Under the pieces are notes generated by a model, which was not told the DNA's origin, did no database searches, and worked only from the letters and a program-made list of their open reading frames with translations. From Nectonema munidae (taxonomy: Eukaryota > Nematomorpha > Nectonematoida > Nectonematidae), in the NCBI GenBank assembly GCA_030549495.1, contig JAUIRK010001029.1, positions 248,001 to 312,000 of the forward strand: a DNA stretch of 64,000 bases, read 5' to 3'. Positions 25,222-36,139 of this stretch are shown in pieces; the stretch's first letter is position 1, and each line of letters starts with the position of its first letter. Position numbers and translations under genes: made by a program.

Positions 25222-26110
25222 TATAAGTATTAATCAAATTTGCGGTTTACTTCTGAAAATTGTCTCCAAAAATATTCTCTTTAAATATATGTTTTTATAC
25301 CAAATCAATCATGCTGTTTTCATTTCTGAACTCATTTTTTACATTTAGGATGTGAAAATAGCTCTAAGTGTTAATCAAATTTTCGGTTTACTTCTAAAAA
25401 TTGTCTCCAAAAAAATTCATTCAAATTTTACAATTAAATATATGTTTTTATACCAAATCAACCATGCTAGTTTCATTTATGGACTCAATTTTTGCAGTTT
25501 GAATTTGAAAATACATATATACGTATCAATTAAATTTGCCTTTAGTTCTAAAATGTGTTTTTATAGCAAATAGATCATGATGATTTCATTTCTGAACACA
25601 GTTTTCGCATTTAGAGGTTTTACTGCAAGTGTCAATCAAATTTGCGGTTTATGTCTGAAAACAATATCCCAAAATATTCTCTCTAATTTTACATGAAATA
25701 TATGCTTTTAAACTAATTCGACCATGATAATTTTTATTTCTGAAATCATTTTTTGTAATTAGAGGTTTTAAATGTCTGAAAGTGTCAATCAAATTTTCGA
25801 TTTACGTCTAATGTCTACAGAAATATTTTTGAAATTTAATTAAAATATCTGTTTTTATGCCAAATGGAAGATGCTGGTTTCATTTTTGGACTCAGGTTTG
25901 GCATTTATGGTTTTAAAATATCTCGAAGCTTGAATCAGATTTGCGGTTTACTTCTAGATACTGTCTTCAAAAATATTTTCAAAAAAATAAAATATCTGTT
26001 TTATACCAAATCGACTACGCTTATTTTATTTCTGTACTGGATTTTGGATAATACGGTTAAAAAATATCTCGAAGTGGCAATTGAATTAGTAATGTATGCC
26101 TGAATATCAG
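25222..26110. repeat. Satellite-like array, about seven diverged monomers of 145-150 bp
   Basis: Each monomer contains AATCAAATTTGCGGTTTACTTC, then TTTTATACCAAATC, then TTTCATTTCTGAACTCA. Starts of the AATCAA motif lie near 25232, 25373, 25525, 25634, 25787, 25933 and 26079. Open frames of 73-79 codons here are by-products of the repeat. Related monomers recur at about 57670-58050. Confidence 0.7.
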
Positions 26111-27140
26111 TTCTGTAAAAAAATTTCAAAAAAATGGCTGCATATTAGGTATATAGTAAAAATATACTTTTTTTTTTGTATATTTTGGCTTATAATAGTT
26201 TCTACAATCATCTTGAGTATGAAATATTAATTAAAAAAAAATAAAACGTATTATAAAATTTTTTGAAAATTTGTATGAGAGAAGGAACCAATTTGAAAAC
26301 TAATTGAAAAGAGAACATGTGATCAAAACAAATAATTAAAAAAAATATGTATCTTGACTAAATGGAAGATCTACAATGTTCTAATGAACTAGGAAGTGGT
26401 TTAATTATATACTTCAAAAAGATTTTGACTGTGAAAAAGAAGTTCCTCTTTTACAAATGAAAAATATTTAAATCTATAGCTTATCATCTAGGATTACAGT
26501 TAACATTTAGCTAAGATGGGTAGGAAATCTGAAAATTTAGAATAGGTCAGATTTATCAAAAATGGCACAGATGCCAATATGTGAGAATTTAGTCACTATC
26601 AAGATATTTTTAATTTAAATTGAATTTGTCCATCTTTTTCCTTTTGTGTCAAAGAGATAATTTTTTAGATGAAGAACGTTGACAACTTTTTGAAATTGAA
26701 CAAACAACATCATGAATGATTCATCAGAAAAAAGCCTTTGAAATAAGATTGGTTGAAAAATATTCATGCCTGATAATAAAATACACGATACTGATAAAAA
26801 AGTCTAAGATCATCCAGAAGATTCTTTAATCACAATGCTTTGAGAGAGGAAAAAGTAATTTTATCCTTATAAAAAAATTTTCGAACACACATTGAAGAAT
26901 ATAAATTTCTAATGAAAAAAGAGCTACCAAGAAAGGATCATCATGGAATGAATAGCAAAATTACATACTGTAAATTATAATATGACGTAGAGACTACTAG
27001 CCGATAACGAATTTGTAGCCAAAAAGATGGAGGATCGAGTTACATAAGTTACTGTAGAATGAAATATTTTGAGTGAATTGACACGTAAATTGGTTTATTA
27101 AATAAATTAAGAAAATATTTACCAGAGAAATACTGCAAGT
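26110..27140. other. AT-rich stretch between two satellite arrays
   Basis: No gene. It may contain further decayed monomers, but I could not align them by eye. Confidence 0.35.
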
Positions 27141-27149
27141 AGAAGTTAT

Positions 27150-28220
27150 CTTTATGTTTATATATTTGACATTAATTTACAGGTTTAATCGATTTTTTTG
27201 ATAGGTTTTATTGATTTCATAAAAAATGAACATAACCATTAAATTCTACATACTTGAAATGAATAAAAAATTTTTATAAGAATAAAAATTTTAATTTTGA
27301 CATGGGCTGTCATATTTAAATTATTTTGTCAGGTTTGACTAATTTTTATAATAAAAAAAAAGGAATATAACCAGTAAACACAGCCTACTTGAAAATGGGT
27401 ATGTGTGTAAAATACCTATATACACAGTAAACTTCATCATCTCCCTATACTTTCAATTAAATGTAATTCTCTAATAAAAAAAATGCCTGATCCTTTCTTT
27501 TTGGGATAAATCAATTTTTTGACAGTTTTGATTGATTTTTATAAAAAAATGAATATCACCACTGAATTACGCATGTTTAAAAATGGGTATATATGTGTAA
27601 AAAACTTTATATTATTACTTAGATAAAAAGTTTCTTTTTAAGATGAGCTGTCATATATAAATCAATGCTTTGATAACTTTAATTGCTTTTTATAAAAAAA
27701 AATGAATATCACCACTGAATTCAGCATGCTTGAAAATGGGTTTATATGTGTAAAAAACATTATATAATTATTTGGATAAAAAGTTTTTTTTTGAGATGAG
27801 CTGTCATATGTAAATCACTTTTTTGACAGGTTTGAATGATTTTCATAAAAAATGAATATCACCACTGAATTCAGCATATTTGAAAATGGGTATACATGTG
27901 TAAAAAACTTTATATACTTATTTAGATAAAAAGTTCCTTTTTGAGATGAGCTGTCACATTTAGATCAATTTTTTAACAGGTTTGATTGATTTTCATAAAA
28001 AATGAATATCACCACTGAATTCAGCATATTTGAAAATGGGTATACATGCGTAAAAAACTTTATATAATTATTTAAATAAAAAGTTCCTTTTTGAGATGAG
28101 CTGTCAAATATAAATCAATTTTTTGACAGGTTTGATTGATTTTGATAAAAAATGGACATCACCACTGAATTCAGCATAGTTGAAATATATATGTAACATT
28201 AAAAATATTTATAAAAACTT
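27150..28220. repeat. 150-bp tandem satellite array
   Basis: Well-conserved monomers begin GAATATCACCACTGAATTCA at 27551, 27704, 27854, 28004 and 28154, a period of 150-153 bp. Two older, diverged copies start near 27228 and 27363. Each contains TGAAAATGGGTATA, AAAAAGTTCCTTTTTGAGAT, GAGCTGTCA and GACAGGTTTGATTGATTTTC. Single monomer pieces recur at about 59740-59810 and, inverted, at 32550-32610. The array abuts a poly-G run and the right end of the TTAA composite. Confidence 0.8.
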
Positions 28221-28309
28221 ATTAATATCTGAGAAAAATAGGGGGGGGGGGTACTTTGCGCCCCCAGCACTTGAGCGGACAAATTTTGCCCAGCACTAAT
28301 AGGGTTAAG

Positions 28310-29306
28310 GCTATACTGCGTTTGGATAATTCGGCTTTAAATAATATTTAATTAGAAGACGAATGCTCCAGAAGCCTAATTGTGTTGAGGACGAATTGTT
28401 CAGAGACGGAATGAGGCCTAATAGTCTCTGAACCCAACAATATAGAATATTATTTCACAGGAAGAGGTCAAATAAAAAATAGCAGTAACTCCAATTGACC
28501 AATTATATCTTTATTTTGTCTGTATATCATTAAGAGTCATTGCACTAATTTGCAAATTAAATCTTAATTTTTCAGAGATAATTAAAAAGAATTGATTTAG
28601 AAAAAAAAGTTTTATAAAATGATGAATTTTTTAAACAAAAATTTGAATAAATAGGGGTGCATCATTACTTAATTGCTAAGGCCAAAAAAACATAATTGGC
28701 ACAAACAATTTGCAAGGAAAGGCAGATTCAAGTCAAAAAAAACAAATTATAGGATTATTTAGCTAAAAATTCAAATAAACAACATAATTTTTTATGATAA
28801 AAAAGCATAAGATCAAAAAATACGAGTTTAAATAAAGGATTCAAGGGTAAAAAGTCATACCCCTTATAGACAGAGTTGCGAGTAGCATTTTACGAGGTTG
28901 CTTATAATTTTTTAAATCAATCTAATTAATTAAATAATAATAATTAATTAAATATTCACACGCTGTCAAATGTCAAATTTTGATTAATTTTATGTTATAT
29001 TATAATGCATATAATATATTTGCTTAAAACTAAATTGGAATGAGTTTTAAAGATATGTTAAACGTTTTTTATTTTTTCAACGTTGTATGCTTTAGAAGCT
29101 AAGCAAATTTAACATCCATCATGTGTAGCAGGAATGTGCACATTGGAGGATAAAACGACCCATAAATTATTTTTAATGTCTTATAAAGAGCCGTAAGTTA
29201 ATGTTAAAGTTTATAATTTTTTTGAATTAATCTCATATTTTTACAGAAAAAGTATAAAATAGGAAAAATGAACTTTTATCTTAAATTTTTTGGGGAAGGA
29301 ACCTAA
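28310..29306. other. AT-rich stretch without gene
   Basis: The first 130 bp contain GACGAATTGTTCAGAGACGG-like repeated motifs similar to the sequence left of 22383. The rest shows nothing recognisable. Confidence 0.35.
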
Positions 29307-29310
29307 TTAA

Positions 29311-29440
29311 CCCATTTACGGCCAATGTTCCTATTTTGGAACACAAGTAATTTCATCTTCGTCTGCTTTTTTCAATGACTTTGAATATAAATCGTCTGCG
29401 TTTTTTTAGATATCGTCTCTTTTGCTTGGCCTTAAATGGG
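29311..29440. mobile_element. 130-bp piggyBac-type MITE flanked by TTAA
   Basis: It begins CCCATTTACGGCCAATG and ends, in reverse complement, CCCATTTAAGGCCAAGC. TTAA flanks both sides (29307-29310, 29441-29444). The internal motifs TTCGTCTGC and AATCGTCTGCG are shared with the relatives at 32272-32392 and 35812-35917. The size, the CCC start and the TTAA target match non-autonomous piggyBac elements. Confidence 0.75.
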
Positions 29441-29599
29441 TTAAAACTGGTTAATTGGTGTGGCACCACACGAGAATGAGCAAAGAGCTGCGTTTGCCCA
29501 CTACTGATATATAGGATTCGGAGATCTCCTAGTTTTGCGAGATTTTCTCGGTTTTGGCGCCGCTTAACAATGGAATCCCGGATGATTCAGAAGAATCCT

Positions 29600-29760
29600 G
29601 TTTTTTTAATTCACTAATCCTATATGTAAAAATAGGAGTTGTAAAAAATCTCATCTTTTACTTTCAATGTAATTATTTTGGTAGGAAATGCAAAATTGTG
29701 TTCTTGACTTTTTCAATACCTTTATTGTCCTAGTTTGATAATGTAAAAATCTGATAACCC
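29600..29760. mobile_element. Partial copy of the 60.4-60.7 kb MITE family, inverted
   Basis: AATTCACTAATCCTATATGT through TTTACTTTCAA, TTGTGTTCTTGACTTTTTCA and the end GATAACCCTAAT is the reverse complement of the element at 60386-60600, with moderate divergence. The other end is missing or too decayed. Confidence 0.5.
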
Positions 29761-30622
29761 TAATCATATAGCAATATCAAGAAATATTTAATTTATTTTT
29801 GACATTCTTTTAAATTTTGCGATTTTTCCTATAACTAGACTTTCTACCGCTTTTCTTCAATTTTTTTCAACTTTCAGTTAGTCCTTCACGTCACACACCC
29901 CCTCCCCTATCCCTCTTTCAGCCCATTCAGCATAGTTTTGATTGACGTCATTACTATCTCTGCTATTTTGTTATTTATCTATAGAGAGAATAATGTTTTT
30001 TGAAGTAACGGCCTGACAATCATTCATTATTTAGCTCCAATTCTCTACACATTTGTACAAGTTTTGGTATCTCCTTGAGTAAGTTACATCATCACATCAC
30101 GTTTTTAATTCATCCAAGATCAAGGTAAAATCTTTCTCACACAAAAAATATTAGTTCTCTGCTTTTCTTTAGTTAATCATCGTCTTTACATTATGAATTT
30201 TCTCTCAATAATGCATACATCTACAATAATGCAAATTTTAACAATACCTTCCCTTTGTAAACAGTCGAGTTATAAACGAATATATTTGTCCTCTATTTTC
30301 CTTCTTATGATGAAGCATTATTTTGCTCGCGAAAATATCATTGTTGACGTTCTTAAAATTCAAGCAGTTTCAAAAGTAAGGACTTTCATTAGGCATAACA
30401 AACTCCTTCCCTTTTATCATTCACCCCTTTGTACTTCCTTCTTTCTTTTCTTCTTCTTCTTCTTTCATGAACAAAGATGTAAACATTTTCGATTCTTTTG
30501 TCATATTTCATTATTTCCGGTAGTAGAGTATAAATCTTTCATTTATATTACTCTGATCAAATTCCGAATTGGTTTCGCAAACATTTTTGAAGGGCTCATT
30601 TTCAACGGAATTTTGCATTCCT

Positions 30623-31654
30623 ATGAATAACACCGAAACGTCAGAATGTGCAATAAAAAGGCAAAAGTTAGCATTGAATATTGGAATCCTGATTTTCACA
30701 GTGATCGGTGTTTATTCAAACATGAAGGCGTATTGGCAGTCCAAGGCATTGATAAATAAAGATTCCGGCTACAATATAATGAAGTACCTTGCTCTCTGTA
30801 ATTTCTACATATGTTCACTATACTGGCTTACTACACTTTTGCCTGAACTGTTGATCAACTTCAACCTCTACTTTCTGGTCAATTGCAACTGGCTTTACTT
30901 CCGCTTCTACTTCATCAGATACATCAAAGACATCTTGATGGTGATGACTCGGTACCTAATGGTCCTCTTTCTATTCGATCGCTTCTTACTCGTCAAGTTT
31001 CCGCACTTCAGTTCTCATAGTTGGCGCAGGTGCTTCTTTTTCAAAAATTTTGCTAGCATCCTCCTTTGCGTCTCCTTCGTCATTAACATCCCCATAGCAT
31101 TCAGTGTGAGTGTGCAAGAAGTTCTTCTTGAAGATGGCAAAAAGTTTTGCTCTATTTCGGGAAATGAGATAAGTCAAATTTATGGCATTGTGAAAGAGTC
31201 TCTAATTTTTTTGCTTCCAACGGCCTTCATTTTGGTGCTGAGCATCTTCCTCCTCATCAACATTCTTATATTCATGAAAAGAAGGAACACACGGCTTTCT
31301 CCACTCTCTCAAAAAAAGTCAACTGAGTCAAATGCTTCCGAAAACTCCATTATCCTTTGGATTAGAAAAAAAGTTAAAACTTTTTCAATTTTCTTCTTTT
31401 CAACCGTCTACATCATTAATTACTTTCCCATTGCTGTCCTCAGGATAAAGAAGTTTTTGAGCAAAGATGAGGCTAGAAGAGTATTTACGAATGAGGCATC
31501 ATCTGTCATTTATCAAGTGGCCAATCTGATCGAATTCGCCAATTACGCATTCATCTTCTTCGGATACTCCTTGATTGACAAGCACTTTGACGTATTTCCA
31601 AAATTACAACTCGAATTCGCAAAAAATTTCTTTCGCAATTTAAAGTTTTGGTAA
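30623..31654 (+). CDS. Rhodopsin-type GPCR, peptide (FMRFamide-like) receptor candidate
   Basis: A 343-residue intronless seven-transmembrane protein from the first good ATG (MNNTETSECAIKRQ). The longer frame upstream starts only at a TTG. The N-terminus carries an NNT glycosylation site. Helices as read: TM1 LALNIGILIFTVIGVYSN, TM2 IMKYLALCNFYICSLYW, TM3 from NCNWLYFRFY to VLFLFDRFLLVKFP, TM4 ILLCVSFVINIPIAF, TM5 ESLIFLLPTAFILVLSIFLL, TM6 FSIFFFSTVYIINYFPIAVL, TM7 VANLIEFANYAFIFFGYSL. DRF stands where class A receptors have DRY. Cys in NCNW and in KKFCSI can form the TM3-ECL2 disulphide. The NPxxY position is degenerate (FFGYS), as in FMRFamide-receptor relatives. Arg/Lys-rich loops flank TM6. 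An AATAAA lies near 31889. The ligand is unknown; the FMRFamide-like assignment is inference. Confidence 0.75.
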   Translation: MNNTETSECAIKRQKLALNIGILIFTVIGVYSNMKAYWQSKALINKDSGYNIMKYLALCNFYICSLYWLTTLLPELLINFNLYFLVNCNWLYFRFYFIRYIKDILMVMTRYLMVLFLFDRFLLVKFPHFSSHSWRRCFFFKNFASILLCVSFVINIPIAFSVSVQEVLLEDGKKFCSISGNEISQIYGIVKESLIFLLPTAFILVLSIFLLINILIFMKRRNTRLSPLSQKKSTESNASENSIILWIRKKVKTFSIFFFSTVYIINYFPIAVLRIKKFLSKDEARRVFTNEASSVIYQVANLIEFANYAFIFFGYSLIDKHFDVFPKLQLEFAKNFFRNLKFW

Positions 31655-31884
31655 AGACGCCTTTCACGCATAAGCAGCACCAGCCTCGCAAGCCCTTCAT
31701 CGTGCATGTAAAAGTGATTTCTGATTTTCTGTACTAACACTCGCTATCATCTCAGTGCCTTACTTTCTTCTTTTTACTTCGTATTTTGGGGCTATAACAC
31801 TACACTTTATTTTTTATGTTACACTCATGTTTTTTGCTTACTTTTTTTAAATTTATTTTTCACTTTAATTCGTGAATATTATTT

Positions 31885-31895
31885 GTAAATAAATC
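31885..31895 (+). terminator. Likely polyadenylation signal of the GPCR gene
   Basis: TGTAAATAAATCA contains AATAAA about 235 bp after the stop codon on the same strand. Confidence 0.35.
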
Positions 31896-32271
31896 ATTAT
31901 TCATTAGTTTTTGGAACTTAAGCTAAACTACTACCTCGTTATAAAGTCAGTTTTTGGTATTAGCTATTAAAATTAGTTACTTTGTTAACTTGTTATTAAT
32001 GGGTTTTTCATTCGCTGAAAAAATGTTTAACCAAAAATTATCTTACAAAAACTTCACTTGATCATCATTAGCCATATCTTCTTCTATAAATTTCTTAATA
32101 ATAATAAAATATAAACTATTTTATAAACCTTCTATGAAATGTTATAGTGCCATTTTGAAAATAGTTTCATGATGAAATGTTTAACATTTTCATTTTCTAT
32201 TAGTTAACACTTGAATGCAGAAAAAAAGGTTTAAATGATAACACTGCGTCTTCTTGCGCGTGTCACCTTAA

Positions 32272-32392
32272 CCGGTTATCGACCACAGTCGACTTTACAA
32301 AAATGTGAATCGTCTGCGTTTATTAATGCTTTTTAATACAAATCTTCTGCTTTTATACTAGATATCGTCTGATTATTCTGGTGGTTAACTGG
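32272..32392. mobile_element. Diverged piggyBac-type MITE
   Basis: Starts CCGGTTATCGACCACAG after TTAA (32268-32271). Ends, in reverse complement, CCAGTTAACCACCAGAA, before TCAA (32393-32396). It contains AATCGTCTGCG and ATCGTCTG as in the copy at 29311. It looks older than its relatives because one TTAA has changed. Confidence 0.6.
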
Positions 32393-32519
32393 TCAACCTT
32401 ATTCGTAACGGGCTATATTCATTTTCTTTAGGGATGGGAGGGGCTATTTTTGTCCCCTCTTTTTTTCTTGAAATATTAATTTTTTTTTACAAAATTCCCG
32501 CGCCAATCGAATAAATAAT

Positions 32520-33360
32520 TGATTGCGAATCTGATGGTGTTATTTATCTTTCATGAAAATCAATCAAACCTGTAAAAAATCAAATAAACCTGTCAATCAA
32601 TGCTAAATATATAAACTCCAAAATATATTATAAATTCCACATTTTTTGCTTTAATATTGTGTTAATTTATTTAATAAACCAACTTTTGATGATTAATTCG
32701 CTCAAAATATTTTACCTGTCAATAATTTAACTTTTAAAAGTGGTTTTAGTGTCAAAAACTTTCTCTCATTATTTTAAAATAAACTTATCCATACACACCA
32801 AATCGAACATGCTCAATTTGATTCTCAAAATATTTTTGTTACTCTAGATTTATATTGCTGTTACTGTTTAACTTTGCTTAATTTCTGGTCAGTTAATTTT
32901 TTATGATTTTTGAATAATTTTAGTCTGATTTAGCAAATCGATATTTCACCTATTTAATTACGACGGTATTTTTGTAAATATATATACACAGATACGAATT
33001 CTAAATTTCAATGTATATAAAATGGTTATATATTTAGTTAGATCGACACTACATTGACTTTTATATATGCCGAATAGATAAAATATTTTTTTTCCTTGAT
33101 ATAAAATGATTTTATCAATCATTTTAAATAGGGAGGGGACCAAATTTCTACTCAACCTGAGATCATGTTCGCTAAAAGCAAATAAAATTTAAATTTTTAT
33201 TTCTCATTAAATTTTTCAACAATAACAGTATATATATGGGTTATATGTTATAATATATTTAATGATAAGGAATAATAATAATTAATTCAGCCTATAAAAT
33301 TTTTATATATTTGGTGCTACTCTAAATAAACAGAGCACTTTGCGTTCTCCTTGGTTTGAT
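32520..33360. repeat. Dispersed repeat of about 0.85 kb, inverted copy of 58990-59830
   Basis: Matching blocks in reverse order include CATGAAAATCAATCAAACCTG, TTATTTAATAAACCAA, TTTATTTCTCATTAAATTTTT and TGGTGCTACTC..TAAACAGAGCACTTT. One end carries a 150-bp satellite monomer. No coding sequence. It may be a non-autonomous transposon whose exact ends I could not fix. Confidence 0.55.
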
Positions 33361-33899
33361 TCCTTGTTTTTCCTTCGCTTCGTTTAATAATAATCATTCA
33401 AAACCGTGAATCTACCCTTTTCCATTTTTTCCTAGAACCAAGTAAGTCTTTTTCCGCACTCAACATTTAAACGTAGATTACCATTTAATATAAAAATCCT
33501 ATTCCCAACCACCATGTAAATGTCATAAAGTTTATATTTTCAGAAAAAAAACTAAAATAATTTTTCTCACATTGTCTGAAACAGTTAAAAACGTGATTTT
33601 AAACAAAAGTGTTTTGAGATGGCGTTAAAAAATTTATTGTAAAGCGAATAAATTATAAGCCAATTAAAAGAAGCCTTCTTAGAATGACACAACATTTTTG
33701 CATTTTGTGCATTGCCTTGACGTCCTGTTTCTTTTCGAAACACAGAGGGAACAGGCACCCTCTTTTTGTAGATGTCGGTTCAACGTCACCACGATTTTCA
33801 ATACCATAGTATGGCAATAGGTATTCCACGTCTAGAGTTAGTTCTGAAGTAAGTTATCTTATCTGCATGGACTCTTCCGCCATACAAAGGGCTAACTTT

Positions 33900-35250
33900 C
33901 TTATGAAGATTTTCCTTCTACTTTGCTTTGGGAAAATCTTTGGGTGAATTGATCCTTGCAATTACCCATGAGTTGAGAACACCGATATCAAGATAATTGC
34001 AAAATGCAGCAAATATCCACATTCTGTTGCGTTTGTATGATTTATAGGCTCTTAACATTTTGTTGGCGACATCGACTCCACCCTTGAAGTTGTTGTATGC
34101 AAGTAGGCTTTCAGGTTTTGACGCTATATTACTAATTTGTACATTTTTGTGTTGTGAAGACATGATGTACACAAATTTGGAGTTCCGCACAGCGTCACGT
34201 TTAGGAATGTAAGCACTCAATGAAACATAATTACAATAAATGTTTTTATCACATTCACTAAGTTTGAGCTCTTTGAGATAAGGCCGTCTGAAAATGAGGG
34301 GAATAAACTTCCTATTATACATAAACGTCCGACATAAGGAAATATTCCTTTCTCTACACCAAATAGCGAGAGAGTGACTTGTGAAAAATCTGTCAGTGTA
34401 GAGACCACGGCCGACTGGAATATTACTATTTTCAATAAGACGTTTGTAAATATTCAACCCAGAAAAATAACTTGAATTTGCGAGTCCGCTTACATACATT
34501 TCTGGGGACAAACAATAATAAAACTTTGCATCATTTATATCGTATAATTTCATTCAATAGTGTCGGGGTTTTTTGGGTTCATAAATTTTGATTGGGCATC
34601 CACCCCTAAATGTAGCTAGTTGTTCATCTATGGTAACAATATAATGTGGATGATTCCAATACCATTGAAACACCTTATAAAAGTAATGATGTATTTTTGG
34701 AATTGGGCTTATCTTATCCTTTGAATTTCTTTCATTCTTTTTATCAAATCGTAAGAATACGCGAATTAAGGCGAACATATCTCGTCCTAGACAACTTCGA
34801 AGAAAAGGGCTTACGACTTTAGAAAATAAATCGCAATTTTAACTTTCTGGTCTCCATTTTGTCCTATAAAAATCAGTGAACAAAATAAGCTAAAAGATGA
34901 GCCATACTGAACTTTGTATAGAAGTGATATAAATTCGAGTATTTTGGGTTTGCCGATCTAAAAAACAAAATTTATGCATTTTTACTATATAAATAAAATT
35001 AACTTACCTATAATTAGAGTCCATCTGTCTATTGTCATCAAATATATGTACTGAATTAGTTCGAAATCAAAGAAAAATTTGAAGATAGAAAAAATATCAT
35101 TAAAATTTTTAGCTGCACCTTTTGGACAAGGAGGTCTAGAAACTGCATCCCGAATGTGGATACATTCTCTTCTTCTTAATCCAGTAGTTCTAGGTTTCCA
35201 AAAATATTCAGTGGAAACAAGAGACAACTTTTAGAATCAGAATTTTCTCC
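33900..35250 (-). mobile_element. piggyBac-family transposon relic, nearly full transposase
   Basis: On the minus strand: an N-terminal segment 35227-34985 (IHIRDAVSRPPCPKGAAKNF, FSIFKFFFDFELIQYIYLMT), a possible short intron, then 34778-34554 (IHHYFYKVFQW, TIDEQLATFRGGCPIKIYEP) and 34553-33918 (MKLYDINDAKFYYCLSPEMY, GRGLYTDRFFTSHSLAIWC, LAYNNFKGGVDVANKMLRAY, RMWIFAAFCNYLDIGVLNSW). The last two segments are in one frame separated only by a TGA at 34556-34554. The DEQL, DRFFTS and NNFKGGVD blocks are the conserved core around the catalytic aspartates. The Cys-rich C-terminal finger was not seen. Ends were not identified. Confidence 0.8.
34962..35011 (-). other. Candidate short intron in the piggyBac transposase
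   Basis: Minus-strand GTAAGTTAATTTTATT and an ATTTTGTTTTTTAG acceptor about 50 bp later lie between two transposase blocks that are otherwise out of register. The size resembles the 63-bp intron of the acidic gene. Coordinates are approximate. Confidence 0.4.
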
Positions 35251-35310
35251 ATCAGAAAAGTTTGAAAAGGAATCAAAAGAAGACATGGTGGAATGAAGAA
35301 ATTGAGAAAA

Positions 35311-35610
35311 CAGGTGTTGTAAAGCAGCTTACGCAAATAAGACGTTTGCACAATTCTCCTTCAGGAGGAGTGCAAAATTGTTTCCCTCTTCCAAAGTGCA
35401 TGCAAAATGAAGAATTTACATGAAGTCTATCAAGTCAATGTAAATAGTTTCTTACAAAGATCCATTCATTTGATTAGGATTATTACTGGAAATTTGCATA
35501 GTATATTTCCAATGTATAAATACTAGTGTGTTTTTCAAAATAAAGACGTTTCTTCTTCAGCTTTCAATAAATTGTACCTTCTTTTATTTTACTCCCTCTG
35601 GTCAGAACAT
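35311..35610 (+). repeat. Possible solo LTR (fossil), copy 1
   Basis: This block of about 300 bp begins TGTTGTAAAGCAGC and ends near GAACATAACA. It contains TATAAATA followed about 35 bp later by AATAAA, an LTR-like order. The flanks ACAGG and ACAGA could be a 5-bp duplication. A related block lies inverted at about 51780-52080. No internal retroviral or retrotransposon genes are adjacent, so the class is uncertain. Confidence 0.35.
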
Positions 35611-35739
35611 AACAACAGAAAAGAACGTTCAAATAAATGTAGTTGAAAAGTTTTTCAGTATAAAAGAATTGAGGAAGTTCATTGTGAAAAGCACAATCAA
35701 AGATGAAAGAAAGAAGAAAAGTACAAACAAAAATGTGCC

Positions 35740-36090
35740 AGTAAGTTTTTTAAACTAGTCTATATTCTGCAAACTTAATTAAAATATTTTCGCTGGAAGT
35801 ATAGTATTTAACCCATTTAAGACCAAGCAAAGCAGACGACTTTAGTAATTCCTATTTAATTCCATTTAAAGTAGGAATTCGTCTGCGTTCCCTTTGGGAA
35901 CATTGGTCGTAAATGGGTTAAATTCATCAATTTTGTAAAAAAATATAAGGTAGTCTTATAAATTTAGGTATCCGCTGGATACACTATATTTTAAAGGATT
36001 GTTTGAATATATGGTTTCCCGTGGTATTTCCAGACCACTAATTTTGAAAATTGCAAAATTTTGAGGATATGCGCCCCTGCCCTCATACTA
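35740..36090. repeat. Host repeat unit copy C, without the 557-bp MITE
   Basis: TTTTTTAAACTAGTCTATATTCTG runs straight into AAACTTAATTAAAATATTTT and on to GGATATGCGCCCCTGC, where copies A and B carry an insertion. It carries a different insertion, the 106-bp TTAA element at 35812-35917. Confidence 0.65.
35812..35917. mobile_element. 106-bp piggyBac-type MITE, nested, with documented empty sites
   Basis: It begins CCCATTTAAGACCAAGC and ends, in reverse complement, CCCATTTACGACCAATG, flanked by TTAA at 35808-35811 and 35918-35921. The same position in copy A (25028-25031) and copy B (48937-48940) has a single uninterrupted TTAA. This shows precise insertion with TTAA duplication. It is a long near-palindrome with internal GTAGGAATTCGTCTGCG. 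Confidence 0.85.
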
Positions 36091-36139
36091 CCTTCAAAAA
36101 AATTTACACAAATCAGTTTTGGGTGAAATTTCACCGATA

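Larger units (their letters stand above)
22387..28304. mobile_element. 5.9-kb composite bounded by TTAA and 16-bp inverted repeats
   Basis: TCCTATTAGTGCTGGG at 22387 and CCCTATTAGTGCTGGG (reverse complement of 28289-28304) match at 15/16. Both are directly flanked by TTAA (22383-22386, 28305-28308), the piggyBac-type target. Inside are a hAT MITE, two iterated-terminus MITEs and two satellite arrays, but no transposase. It may be one large non-autonomous TTAA element that collected insertions, or two solo ends of a smaller family facing each other. The outer flanks share TTCGGC-type repeats. Confidence 0.45.

Noticed and set aside
25118-26103. Three ORFs of 73-79 codons on the plus strand
   Set aside because: They lie inside the satellite array and repeat one another; the open frame is a by-product of the repeat.
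30193-30630. 145-codon plus-strand ORF upstream of the GPCR
   Set aside because: It overlaps the GPCR start in another frame, is Phe/Ser-rich from T-runs, and has no domain; more likely the 5' untranslated region.
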